Source: Erysipelotrichaceae bacterium (GTDB lineage Bacteria > Bacillota_I > Bacilli_A > Erysipelotrichales > Erysipelotrichaceae). Taken from it: DNA of 27,542 nt. Numbering within the stretch: position 1 is the stretch's first letter; the number at the start of each line of letters is the position of its first letter. Both the position numbers and the translations under genes were made by a program. Below are positions 6,603 through 14,443 of this stretch, in pieces. The notes below the pieces were generated by a model. That model was not told the DNA's origin, made no database searches, and was given only the letters and a program-made list of their open reading frames with translations. The stretch is taken from contig JAIKXJ010000043.1 of NCBI GenBank assembly GCA_024684175.1, positions 1 through 27,542 of the forward strand, read 5' to 3'.

Positions 6603-7325
6603 ATGATCGAATTCAAAAATGTGAGCAAATCTTATAAAGAGGGAGTCAAAGCAGTCGATGATCTTTCGTTCACCGTCAATGACGGAGAGATCTTCGGTTT
6701 TTTAGGTCCCAACGGCGCCGGTAAATCCACCACCATCCGGATGATGACGGGCATATTGAACATCGATGAAGGGCAGATCCTGCTCGACGGCAAGGATATC
6801 GTAAAACAGCCCATCGAAGCAAAACGGAGCTTCGGCTATGTGGCGGATGATCCGGATCAATTCCTGGCTTTGAAGGGGATCGAGTATCTCAGGTTCATGG
6901 CGGATGTCTATGATGTGAAAGACAGCGGAAACAAGATCAAAGAACTGACGAAACGTTTCGGGATCGATGATGTCCTGGACGGACGCATCGAATCGTATTC
7001 TCATGGCATGCGTCAGAAGATCATTATCTGCGGATGTCTCATGCATGATCCGAAGAACTGGATCCTGGATGAACCGATGACGGGACTGGACCCGCGTTCT
7101 TCCTATGATCTGAAACAGATGATGAGCGAACATGCCGCGGCAGGGAACTGTGTCTTTTTCTCCACGCACATCCTCGATGTGGCGGAAAAGATCTGCGACC
7201 GTGTCGGCATCATCAATAAGGGAAAACTTTTGTTCGTCGGTACGCTTGAACAGATGAGAGAAACGTTCAAGGAAGATGTTTCACTCGAACAGCTGTTCTT
7301 GGAGATCACGGAAAATGCTGCATAA
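6603..7325 (+). CDS. ABC transporter ATP-binding protein (ABC-2 exporter type)
   Basis: A 240-residue nucleotide-binding subunit that powers an ABC-2 type exporter at the cytoplasmic membrane. Walker A GPNGAGKS is at 35-42, the Q-loop region FGYVADDPDQF at 77-87, a degenerate signature YSHGMRQK at 132-139 (LSGGQ family) and Walker B with WILDEPMTGLDP at 153-164, followed by the switch histidine in FFSTHILDVAE. The start at 6603 follows a CGGAGG box; an in-frame TTG 18 nt earlier is less likely. The gene overlaps the permease by 11 bp, so the two make one transporter. The substrate is unknown; relatives include drug, bacteriocin and lipid exporters. Confidence 0.92.
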   Translation: MIEFKNVSKSYKEGVKAVDDLSFTVNDGEIFGFLGPNGAGKSTTIRMMTGILNIDEGQILLDGKDIVKQPIEAKRSFGYVADDPDQFLALKGIEYLRFMADVYDVKDSGNKIKELTKRFGIDDVLDGRIESYSHGMRQKIIICGCLMHDPKNWILDEPMTGLDPRSSYDLKQMMSEHAAAGNCVFFSTHILDVAEKICDRVGIINKGKLLFVGTLEQMRETFKEDVSLEQLFLEITENAA

Positions 7326-8937
7326 TATTTTGAATCTGAGCAAGGTCTTTCTGATCTCCGCTTTTCACCGCAGCTCAGGAAAGAAAAAAAGAAAAGGCAG
7401 GATCATCCTTTATGTCTTTCTTTTCCTCTATGTCGCCGCCATGCTGTCGTTCCTGTCTTATGAACTGATCGATTCTTTGATCTCTTTACATCAGGAAGAG
7501 GCTTTTTTAGGTCTGATCTTTATGGCGATCATTTCTTTGACGATGCTGACCAGTATCGTTGCTTCGATCAACCTTTTCTATTTTTCCAAAGACAACCTTT
7601 TCATCCTGCCTCTTCCTTTCCGGCCGGAAGAAGTCCTGGCAGCCAGATTCAATACCTTGCTGATCTATTCCTATCTGGAAGAAGCGATGCTCGGCCTGGC
7701 TCCGCTGATCCTCTACGGCATCATGTGCAGGCAGGGGCTTTTGTATTATCTGTTCCTGTTTCCGGTCTTTCTGCTGCTGCCGATCATTCCTTTGTTGATC
7801 ACGGCGATGCTGGTCGTTTGCTTCATGGCCTTGACCGGCGGCATCAAAAACAAGAACCTCGTTCAGATCTTCATCACGTCGCTGACGATCGTTTTCTCAC
7901 TAAGCATCTCGATGCTTTCCTCAAGTATGTCGTCGCAGCAGGAAGCGATGGCCATGCTGGACAAGGCCAACGGTCTGGCACAGCTCTATGCCAAAGCCTT
8001 TCCCAGTATGCCGCTGGCCATGGCGGCAATGACGAAGTTCAGTTTCCTTTCCCTGCTGGGCTTGGCTGCTGTATCACTGGTCGCCTATGTCCTGGTCTGT
8101 TTCTTCGGCCATAAGCTTTATTACAAGGGGATGCTGGGAAGTCTGTTCTCTTCTTCGGGCGTCTCGGAAAGAAAGCTCGGCGAAAATGCTTTCCGGACGA
8201 AAGGAAGATATGTTTCTTATTTCAGCAAGGAATGCAAGACGTATCTGCGAAGACCGACATTTTTCACACAGCTGGTCCTGCCGGCTGTCCTGATGCCGCC
8301 GGTCATGCTGCTGGTCTTCCGCATATCGCTCCGTTCGGGCGGAGCGGAAGTAGCCGATCTTCTTGCGATGGTCTATGAGACGAAACGATTTGCGCCGTAT
8401 ATCGTCGCCGTTTTGCTGCTGATCTCGATGTTCAATGCTTCCTATTGTTTTTTGTCGATCGTTGCCGTCTCCAAAGACGGACGTGATGCCTGCGTGATGA
8501 AGTATATACCGATGTCTTTTTCCGATCAGCTTTATACGAAGGCGGCAGTCGATGTCTCCTTATGCCTGTTGAACTTTCTGATCACGATGATCCTTTCGGC
8601 AGCGATCTTCAAAGTGCCTGTGATCTATGTGCTCATGATCCTCCCGGAAGCCTTGCTTTATTCGCTTTCCCATGGCTGGCTGATCATCCTGGATGCGAGA
8701 CATCCCAAACTTGGCTGGTCGGCAGAGATCGAGATCGCCAAGAACAACCTGATGATGATGGCTGTATTTGCTTTCACGCTGGTCCATATGGCATTGATTG
8801 CACTGATGGCCTTCTTGCTGAATATGAATGCCGTGACGATCGTCGTCCTCATCTCGTTCTTCGATCTTCTGGTCTGCATCTCAGGCTATGCCTACATAAG
8901 AAAAGAAGATCTGAAACTGGCGGAAAACATCGAATAG
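7315..8937 (+). CDS. ABC transporter permease, ABC-2 type exporter
   Basis: A 540-residue integral membrane protein with about a dozen hydrophobic segments. After a basic N-terminus (KKKRKGR at 23-29) the first segments lie near 30-51, 64-91, 117-135 and 140-172. More follow near 185-205 and 230-255, and a C-terminal group begins near 320 and runs to the end. A soluble loop carrying SERKLGENAFRTKGRYVSYFSKECKTYL-like sequence separates the two halves. It should form the membrane channel for the overlapping ATPase gene. The ATG lies within the last codons of the ATPase gene behind GGAG; an upstream in-frame ATG at 7276 is inside that gene and unlikely. Substrate and direction cannot be determined beyond export as the likely mode. 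Confidence 0.82.
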   Translation: MLHNILNLSKVFLISAFHRSSGKKKRKGRIILYVFLFLYVAAMLSFLSYELIDSLISLHQEEAFLGLIFMAIISLTMLTSIVASINLFYFSKDNLFILPLPFRPEEVLAARFNTLLIYSYLEEAMLGLAPLILYGIMCRQGLLYYLFLFPVFLLLPIIPLLITAMLVVCFMALTGGIKNKNLVQIFITSLTIVFSLSISMLSSSMSSQQEAMAMLDKANGLAQLYAKAFPSMPLAMAAMTKFSFLSLLGLAAVSLVAYVLVCFFGHKLYYKGMLGSLFSSSGVSERKLGENAFRTKGRYVSYFSKECKTYLRRPTFFTQLVLPAVLMPPVMLLVFRISLRSGGAEVADLLAMVYETKRFAPYIVAVLLLISMFNASYCFLSIVAVSKDGRDACVMKYIPMSFSDQLYTKAAVDVSLCLLNFLITMILSAAIFKVPVIYVLMILPEALLYSLSHGWLIILDARHPKLGWSAEIEIAKNNLMMMAVFAFTLVHMALIALMAFLLNMNAVTIVVLISFFDLLVCISGYAYIRKEDLKLAENIE

Positions 8938-8961
8938 TTTCCGGTATCAGATCCGATGTCG

Positions 8962-8986
8962 AAGGCTTCCCCGGAGGCCTTTTTTC
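8962..8986 (+). terminator. Intrinsic terminator of the ABC transporter operon
   Basis: A 9-bp stem AAGGCTTCC/GGAGGCCTT with one G-T pair is followed by a run of seven T. The T run abuts the extended -10 box of deoD. Confidence 0.85.
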
Positions 8987-8989
8987 TTG

Positions 8990-8998
8990 TGCTATAAT
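8990..8998 (+). promoter_or_regulatory. Extended -10 promoter of the deoD operon
   Basis: TGCTATAAT is a perfect extended -10 element 42 nt before deoD. The leader carries a GAGGAGG ribosome binding site at 9026-9032. Confidence 0.65.
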
Positions 8999-9040
8999 TT
9001 TATTAACAAGTACCAATCATATAATGAGGAGGAAATATAA

Positions 9041-9760
9041 ATGGCTACACCACATAATTCGGCTTCCAAAGGTCAGATCGCCAAGACGGTCCTGATGCCG
9101 GGCGATCCTTTGCGCGCAAAATTCATCGCGGAGACTTTTTTAGAGGATCCTGTACAGTTCAACACCGTACGCAACATGTTCGGCTATACCGGGACCTATA
9201 AGGGCAAGAGAGTGTCCGTCATGGGTTCGGGCATGGGCATCCCGTCCATCAGCCTTTATGCGCATGAGCTTTACGAATTCTATGATGTCGACAATATCAT
9301 CCGTATCGGATCGACCGGTACATATAAAGAAGATATCGATGTCTTTGAGACGATCCTGGCGACCGGTTCATATTCGGATTCTTCTTTTGCCAAATGCATG
9401 TGCGGCGATGAGAACGTCTTCCAGTATCCGGATGAGAGACTCAACGAGGATCTCAAGAAGGCGGCGGAAAAACTCGGCGTCAAGCTGATCGAAGGTCTGA
9501 TCTGGTCATCCGATGTCTTCTATTATGATGAAAAGATGCTTCCGGGTGCACTCAAGACGGCGATCGACAACAATCTGATCGCTGCCGAGATGGAATCTTT
9601 CGGTCTGTTTGCCACAGCTAAGAATATGGGCAAACGGGCAGCCTGCATCCTGACGGTCTCCGACAACATCATCACGCATGTTGAGACGACGGCAGAAGAA
9701 AGACAGTCCAAACTCGTCGATATGATCAAGATCGCTCTGGAAGCTGTCGAGGAAGAATGA
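9041..9760 (+). CDS. deoD: Purine nucleoside phosphorylase, DeoD type
   Basis: A 239-residue enzyme of nucleoside salvage, splitting purine (deoxy)ribonucleosides with phosphate to give the free base and (deoxy)ribose 1-phosphate; usually a cytoplasmic homohexamer. It opens MATPHNS with the inter-subunit His. VLMPGDPLRAKFIAETFLED is the classic phosphate-binding block, followed by GSGMGIPSISLY, RIGSTGTY, the ribose-binding AAEMESFG (MES motif) and VSDNIITHVETTAEERQ with the catalytic Asp and Arg. The E. coli RVGSCG is RIGSTG here. A GAGGAGG box 8 nt upstream fixes the start. It is the first gene of an operon with a ribokinase-like kinase and a dipeptidase, joined by ATGA overlaps. Confidence 0.95.
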   Translation: MATPHNSASKGQIAKTVLMPGDPLRAKFIAETFLEDPVQFNTVRNMFGYTGTYKGKRVSVMGSGMGIPSISLYAHELYEFYDVDNIIRIGSTGTYKEDIDVFETILATGSYSDSSFAKCMCGDENVFQYPDERLNEDLKKAAEKLGVKLIEGLIWSSDVFYYDEKMLPGALKTAIDNNLIAAEMESFGLFATAKNMGKRAACILTVSDNIITHVETTAEERQSKLVDMIKIALEAVEEE

Positions 9761-10635
9761 TGAAGGTCCTCAACTTCGGCTCGCTGAATTATGACCATGT
9801 CTATGAGGTGGATCATTTCACGCAGCCAAAAGAGACGCAGTCATCCTTGTCATATATACGCAATTTCGGCGGAAAAGGACTTAATCAATCCATCGCTGCA
9901 GCCAAGGCCGGCCTCAGTGTTTTTCATGCGGGCAAAGTCGGAAATGACGGACAGGATTTCATCGATTATCTGAACCGCTATCATGTCGACACGAAGTATC
10001 TTGTCAAAGACGACAGTCAAGCCACAGGCCATGCGATCATCGAGATCTGTGCCTCGCAGAACCGCATCATCTTGCACGGCGGTGCCAATCAGGACATCGG
10101 CTGGCAGCAGATCGATGAAACGCTTGCCGATTTCTCCGACAAAGACGTGCTTCTGGTGCAGAACGAGATCTCCAACATGGCTTATCTGATCGACAAAGCA
10201 CACGAAAAGGGGATGTTCATCGTCTTCAATACGGCACCGATGAACGATAAGATCTTCACTTATCCTCTGGAAAAAGTAGACTTGTTCATTGTCAACGAGA
10301 TCGAAGGCGCCGGTCTTGCCGGTGTCGGCAGCGATGACCTTGCAGTGATCATCGAGGCACTTAAGAAGAAGTATCCTGACAAGAAGATCGTATTGACGGC
10401 GGGAGAGCTGGGTTCCTATTATATCGATGCTTCGCAAGTCATCCATCAGGATATCTATAAAGTCAAAGCAGTCGATACGACGGCGGCCGGCGATACCTTT
10501 ACCGGCTTTTTCCTGGCATCGTATCTGAACGACGGCGATGTGAGAAAAGCACTCGACCGTGCGGCAAAAGCTTCCAGCATCACCGTGCAGGGAAAAGGCG
10601 CCGCGCAGTCGATCCCGGAGGCGGATCAATTATGA
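9757..10635 (+). CDS. rbsK: PfkB family sugar kinase, ribokinase-like
   Basis: A 292-residue PfkB/ribokinase family kinase expected to phosphorylate ribose (or a similar sugar or nucleoside) with ATP. Visible features are the N-terminal GSLNYDHVYEV, the substrate-binding FGGKGLNQSIAAAKAG (about 37-52), the ATP-site strand KIVLTAGELGSYY and the catalytic anion hole AAGDTFTGFFLASYL (about 244-258) with the base Asp. The start is an ATGATG that overlaps the deoD stop; GAGG lies 4 nt from the first ATG and 7 nt from the second (9760), so the second may be used. Next to deoD and near two nucleoside hydrolases, phosphorylating ribose freed from nucleosides is the most natural role. Deoxyribose or nucleoside as substrate cannot be excluded. 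Confidence 0.85.
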   Translation: MMKVLNFGSLNYDHVYEVDHFTQPKETQSSLSYIRNFGGKGLNQSIAAAKAGLSVFHAGKVGNDGQDFIDYLNRYHVDTKYLVKDDSQATGHAIIEICASQNRIILHGGANQDIGWQQIDETLADFSDKDVLLVQNEISNMAYLIDKAHEKGMFIVFNTAPMNDKIFTYPLEKVDLFIVNEIEGAGLAGVGSDDLAVIIEALKKKYPDKKIVLTAGELGSYYIDASQVIHQDIYKVKAVDTTAAGDTFTGFFLASYLNDGDVRKALDRAAKASSITVQGKGAAQSIPEADQL

Positions 10636-11597
10636 AATATGTTGACATGCACTGTGACACGATCACGTGTCTTTACCGCGATCATGGATCTTTAAGGAAG
10701 AACGACTTACACATCGATATCGAAAAGATGGAGAAGGGCGGCTGTCTCTTGCAGAACTTTGCCGTCTTTACGTATCTGCCCAGACAAGGTTCCGATTTCG
10801 CCTGGGCTGCCATCGATTATTATCATCAGCAGCTGAAAGAGAACAGCGACAAGATCCGTCCGGTCTATCATTATGAGGATATCCTCAGAAATGAAGAGGA
10901 AGGGTATATCAGCGGCTTGCTGACACTGGAAGAAGGTGCCGTCATCGATAACGATCTCAAGAATCTCGAACGTTTCTATGAGGCGGGCGTGCGAATGATC
11001 GCTTTGACCTGGAACTTTGAAAACGGCATCGGTTTCCCCAATTTCACACCGGGCAAGGAAGAAAGAGCGGACATGCTAAGGATCGTCAACCGCAAGGACG
11101 GATTGACGGATTTCGGCATCGAGTATGTGAAAAAGATGGAAGAGCTCGGCATGATCGTCGATGTCTCCCATCTTTCCGATAAGGGATTCTATGATGTTCT
11201 GAAATATACGGAAAAACCGTTCGTCGCCTCCCATTCCAATGCCAGAGCTGTCTGTTCGGTGGCACGGAACCTGGATGATGAGATGATCGGACTTTTGGCG
11301 AAAAGAGGCGGCGTCATGGGTCTGAACTACTGCTCTTCGTTCATCGAGGAGAAGGATGAGGGTTATACATCCTTACAAGGTATGGTTGATCATATCCGGC
11401 ATATCGTCAATGTCGGCGGCATCGATGTCATCGGACTCGGTTCGGATTTTGACGGCATCGGCAGCAAGCTGGAGATCAAGGATGCTTCCGGTCTTCCGCT
11501 CCTGTATGAAGCGTTGAGACCGTATTTCAGCGAAGAGGAGATCGAAAAGATCTTCTACAAGAACGTCCTCCGCGTCTATCAGGAAGTCTTCAAATAA
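10632..11597 (+). CDS. Membrane-dipeptidase-type dipeptidase (peptidase family M19)
   Basis: A 321-residue zinc dipeptidase of the renal dipeptidase family (M19), hydrolysing dipeptides and in some members D-amino-acid-containing ones. The metal site is intact: His7-x-Asp9 in VDMHCDT, the bridging Glu in TLEEGAVI (100/101), His180 in VDVSHLSD, His201 in ASHSNARAV, and GSDFDG near 275. No signal peptide or membrane segment is visible, so the enzyme is cytoplasmic despite the family name. It overlaps the kinase gene by ATGA and has GGAGG 10 nt upstream. Its place in a nucleoside operon suggests a general nutrient-recycling unit rather than a nucleoside step. A strong terminator follows. Confidence 0.9.
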   Translation: MKYVDMHCDTITCLYRDHGSLRKNDLHIDIEKMEKGGCLLQNFAVFTYLPRQGSDFAWAAIDYYHQQLKENSDKIRPVYHYEDILRNEEEGYISGLLTLEEGAVIDNDLKNLERFYEAGVRMIALTWNFENGIGFPNFTPGKEERADMLRIVNRKDGLTDFGIEYVKKMEELGMIVDVSHLSDKGFYDVLKYTEKPFVASHSNARAVCSVARNLDDEMIGLLAKRGGVMGLNYCSSFIEEKDEGYTSLQGMVDHIRHIVNVGGIDVIGLGSDFDGIGSKLEIKDASGLPLLYEALRPYFSEEEIEKIFYKNVLRVYQEVFK

Positions 11598-11602
11598 TGA
11601 TC

Positions 11603-11627
11603 AAAGCCCGGGATCCCGGGCTTTTTT
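11603..11627 (+). terminator. Intrinsic terminator of the deoD operon
   Basis: The perfect 22-nt palindrome AAAGCCCGGG/CCCGGGCTTT with a minimal loop is followed by TTT. It lies between convergent genes, but the minus strand has only a short T run, so it mainly serves the plus-strand operon. Confidence 0.88.
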
Positions 11628-11631
11628 CATA

Positions 11632-12369
11632 TCATTTTTCATTTTCGAAGCGGTACATGGCTTCCAAGGCAGTCAATATCTCTGCCCGTTCGCCCTGTGC
11701 CGTTTTTTCTGCACCGTCCTGATAGGAACCGATCGCATCCGATGTTTCCTGCCCCCACAATACGACGTTGTTCAGGATGGACGCGGCAGATAATCCCCGC
11801 AGGCGGGCGACGGTGAACAAGGCTGCCGTTTCAAAGTCGGAAGCCAGGACGCCTTTCTTCGACCACTTGATGCTGTCTGGCTCATCTTCGTCATAGTAGA
11901 AAGATTCATGAGACAGCACGACGCCGTGATGGCAGGGGAATCCGAAGTCTTTTGCCGCATCGATGCAATGGCGGACCAGAGAATAATGAGCAGCTGCCGG
12001 ATAGATCGCATCGACATAGGCTTTCGATGTCCCTTCATCCCGGACGGCCGCTTCGCAGACGATCAGATCTCCCAATCCGATCCCCTTCTGCAAGGCACCG
12101 GCGGATCCGACCCGCATCAAGGTGTGAACACCGATGTTTTTGAGTTCTTCTACGGCGATGGCGACGGAAGAGCCGCCCATGCCGGTCGAGATGCCGATCA
12201 CGTTCATGCCCTTGTAGCTGCCGATGATCGAGCGGTATTCCCGGTTGAACGTGAGTTCCCTGACATCGTCAAGGAAAGAAGCGATGACGTCGACCCTTTT
12301 GGGATCGCCGGGCATCAGAGCGCATGGCGCGCTTTGACTTTCGTCCAGGGCGATATGCGGCTGTTTCAT
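11632..12369 (-). CDS. Nucleoside phosphorylase, uridine phosphorylase-like (PNP/UDP family 1)
   Basis: A 245-residue member of the PNP/UDP phosphorylase family, closest in layout to uridine phosphorylase. It has ALMPGDPKRVDVIASFLDD near the N-terminus (phosphate binding), STGMGGSSVAIAVEEL, RVGSAGALQKGIGLGDLIV and a C-terminal SDFETAALFTVARL, the counterpart of the ribose-binding MES segment. Here the Met is replaced by Phe in a DFE triad, so base and sugar preference may differ from E. coli Udp. Activity: nucleoside plus phosphate to base plus ribose 1-phosphate. The start overlaps the stop codon of the deaminase-like gene (ATGA on the minus strand) and is preceded by GAGG, so the two are cotranscribed. 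No strong terminator is visible on its own strand. Confidence 0.83.
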   Translation of the reverse strand: MKQPHIALDESQSAPCALMPGDPKRVDVIASFLDDVRELTFNREYRSIIGSYKGMNVIGISTGMGGSSVAIAVEELKNIGVHTLMRVGSAGALQKGIGLGDLIVCEAAVRDEGTSKAYVDAIYPAAAHYSLVRHCIDAAKDFGFPCHHGVVLSHESFYYDEDEPDSIKWSKKGVLASDFETAALFTVARLRGLSAASILNNVVLWGQETSDAIGSYQDGAEKTAQGERAEILTALEAMYRFENEK

Positions 12370-13406
12370 GCGGCGGCCTCTTGCAGGCACTCTTCCAAAG
12401 CGATGGAGAGCTTCTGAAGGAGCTCTTTTTTATCTTCTTCTTTCATGAAAGAGTGACGGACGGAATTGATATTCATCAGGATCAGGTCTTCGTATTCGAA
12501 GCCCATCTCGTTGAGACAGTGATCGTATTCGTCTTCCAGAGTGATCCTTGACATCGTCATATTGTCGGTGTTGATGGTGACGGGGACACCGATCGTATAT
12601 AAGTTCCATGCCGGATGCAGTTCATAGGACTCTCTGGTCTCGCAATGGACGTTGGATGTCGGGCAGATCTCCAAAGCGATCTCATGTTCTGCAGCATAGC
12701 GGGAAAGATACGGATTTTCATAGACATGATGTCCGTGGCCGATCCTGACGGCACCCATTTCGATGGCGTCTTTGACGGTGCGCCAGTCCTGGGAATCACC
12801 GGCATGGCAGATCAAAGGCGTGCCCAGATCTTTTGCTTTCTTGAACAGCGGAGCAAAATTGCTCAGAGGAACGATGCCTTCCGCACCGGCCAGATCCAGA
12901 CAGACGACGCCTCGATCGAGGTATTCGTGGGTGATGCTTGCCGTTTCCATATTGGCATCCCAGTTGACATCTTCCGTTCCGACACACATCATGCAGCAGA
13001 TGATGCCGATCTTGATGGAAGGACATTTTTCAAGTCCTTGTCTTCTTCCTTCCAGGACGGCTTCGATAGCTTCCCGCTGGCTCATGCCTTTATTGGTGTG
13101 AAGCTGCGGAGCAAAACGGATCTCCGCATAAGCCAGGCCTTGTGCCGCGATGTCTTCAATGAGTTCTCTTGTCACGCGGGCGAGGGACTCTTTGTCCTGC
13201 ATCACCTGAAGCGGTGCGTCGAACATTTTCAGATATTCATTGACACTGCCGGAATGGGAACACTTTTCCATCCAAGCTTCATAGCCCTCGAGCGTATCGG
13301 CAGGCATCTTGGCGCCTTGCTGCTTCGCGAGCTCCCAGACTGTCGCGGTCCTGAAGGATCCGTCGAGATGAAGGTGAAGGTCGACTTTCGGGAATGTATA
13401 TTTCAT
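12366..13406 (-). CDS. add: Adenosine deaminase family protein with altered active-site residues
   Basis: A 346-residue amidohydrolase of the adenosine/AMP deaminase family, which would convert adenosine to inosine and ammonia. Zinc ligands are present: His11 and His13 in DLHLHLDGS, His201 in CHAGD and Asp281 in INTDN. The catalytic His224 (RIGHG) and DLAG near 171 are also present. Two purine contacts differ: the proton-donor Glu of HAGE is Asp204, and the second Asp of NTDD is Asn282. Activity may be altered or the substrate may be another 6-aminopurine. ATG 13406 was chosen for the family N-terminus. MVHI four codons upstream is possible; the longer frame to 13619 runs into the divergent hydrolase gene. 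It is the first gene of an operon with the uridine phosphorylase-like gene. Confidence 0.87.
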   Translation of the reverse strand: MKYTFPKVDLHLHLDGSFRTATVWELAKQQGAKMPADTLEGYEAWMEKCSHSGSVNEYLKMFDAPLQVMQDKESLARVTRELIEDIAAQGLAYAEIRFAPQLHTNKGMSQREAIEAVLEGRRQGLEKCPSIKIGIICCMMCVGTEDVNWDANMETASITHEYLDRGVVCLDLAGAEGIVPLSNFAPLFKKAKDLGTPLICHAGDSQDWRTVKDAIEMGAVRIGHGHHVYENPYLSRYAAEHEIALEICPTSNVHCETRESYELHPAWNLYTIGVPVTINTDNMTMSRITLEDEYDHCLNEMGFEYEDLILMNINSVRHSFMKEEDKKELLQKLSIALEECLQEAAA

Positions 13407-13430
13407 AATATGTACCATCCTTATACGTTC

Positions 13431-13436
13431 ATTATA
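13431..13436 (-). promoter_or_regulatory. -10 box of the deaminase operon
   Basis: The minus strand reads TATAAT 24 nt before the chosen deaminase ATG. An AAGGATGG ribosome binding site lies between them. It is head to head with the nucleoside hydrolase promoter. Confidence 0.55.
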
Positions 13437-13452
13437 GCCGATGACACGGGTG

Positions 13453-13461
13453 TGATAGAAT
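13453..13461 (+). promoter_or_regulatory. Extended -10 promoter of the nucleoside hydrolase operon
   Basis: TGATAGAAT is an extended -10 element 30 nt before the ATG at 13492, with a GAGAGGA ribosome binding site in between. The whole divergent control region between the deaminase and hydrolase operons is only 85 bp, so a shared regulator would have to bind here; I see no obvious operator palindrome. Confidence 0.55.
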
Positions 13462-13491
13462 GAAAATGGACGATATAAGAGAGGATCATCT

Positions 13492-14442
13492 ATGAGCCAA
13501 CGCAAACCAATACCGGTCATACTTGACGGCGATCCGGGACATGACGATGCCATTGCCTGGGTCCTGGCTTCGACAGTCAAGGATTTTGATATCAAGGCGA
13601 TCACGACGGTCGCCGGCAATCAGACTCTGGAAAAAGTCACATACAACGCCAGGCGCATCGCAGCTTTGCTGCACCTGGATCTTCAGGTGGCCAAAGGGAG
13701 GAACCGCCCGCTGGTCTCCGATCTGATCATCGCTCCGAACTTTCACGGCGAGACCGGCCTGGACGGACCGGTACTGCCGGAACCGGAACATGAGCTTTCG
13801 AATCTTTCGGCGATCGAGATGATGGCCAAGGTCCTGAAAGAATCCGAAGAAAAGGTGACGATCATCTCGACCGGCGCACAGACCAATGTCGCCGCTCTGC
13901 TTCTTGCCCATCCGGAATTGAAGGAAAAGATCGGAATGATCTCGACGATGGGCGGCGGACTGCGGAACGGCAACTGGACAGCCGGTGCCGAATTCAATAT
14001 CCTGGTCGATCCGGAAGCGGCTTATACGGTCGCTCATTCGGGTCTGCCTTTGCAGATGTGTCCGCTGGACGTGACGGAACAGGCGATCGTCTATCCGGAA
14101 GACTGGGAACGGATCCGCGCTTTGAACAACCCGGTCGCCAAGGTCGTTGCGGAATGGTTCGATTTCTTCTTCATCCATATGAAATCTTTAGGCTGGAAGG
14201 GCTGCTGTACGCACGATCCCTGCGCAGTTATGTCTTTGATCGATCCCGAGATCTTCGATATCCGGGACTACTACGTCGATATCGAACTGAGCGGAAGGTA
14301 TTGCCGCGGAGCGACGGTCGCCGACTATAACGCGACCAGCGGAAACAAACCGAACTTCCGCTGCGTGGTCGGTCTTGACAGAGAGCGTTTCGTCGACCGG
14401 CTCGTTGAAGCCTGCGCAAGTTTTGAAGGATGGGAGGTCTGA
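13492..14442 (+). CDS. Nucleoside hydrolase (IunH/Rih family), first copy
   Basis: A 316-residue calcium-dependent ribonucleoside hydrolase, splitting nucleosides with water into free base and ribose in the cytoplasm. The metal-binding N-terminus reads ILDGDPGHDDAIAW (10-23), with Gly in place of the usual Thr of DTDPG. It continues with TTVAGNQTLEKVTYNA, FHGETGLDGP, ISTGAQTNVAAL, MGGGLRNGNWTAGAEFNI and the C-terminal THDPCAVM containing the leaving-group His. Specificity (pyrimidine, purine or broad) cannot be fixed by eye. A GAGAGGA box precedes the ATG. It is followed after 1 nt by a second, diverged hydrolase; the tandem pair probably covers complementary substrates. The ribose produced fits the ribokinase encoded 3 kb upstream. 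Confidence 0.92.
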   Translation: MSQRKPIPVILDGDPGHDDAIAWVLASTVKDFDIKAITTVAGNQTLEKVTYNARRIAALLHLDLQVAKGRNRPLVSDLIIAPNFHGETGLDGPVLPEPEHELSNLSAIEMMAKVLKESEEKVTIISTGAQTNVAALLLAHPELKEKIGMISTMGGGLRNGNWTAGAEFNILVDPEAAYTVAHSGLPLQMCPLDVTEQAIVYPEDWERIRALNNPVAKVVAEWFDFFFIHMKSLGWKGCCTHDPCAVMSLIDPEIFDIRDYYVDIELSGRYCRGATVADYNATSGNKPNFRCVVGLDRERFVDRLVEACASFEGWEV

Positions 14443-14443
14443 C

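Noticed and set aside
13407..13619. A 71-codon N-terminal extension of the adenosine deaminase homologue
   Set aside because: It runs through the divergent control region and antisense to the nucleoside hydrolase. The family N-terminus begins at 13406.
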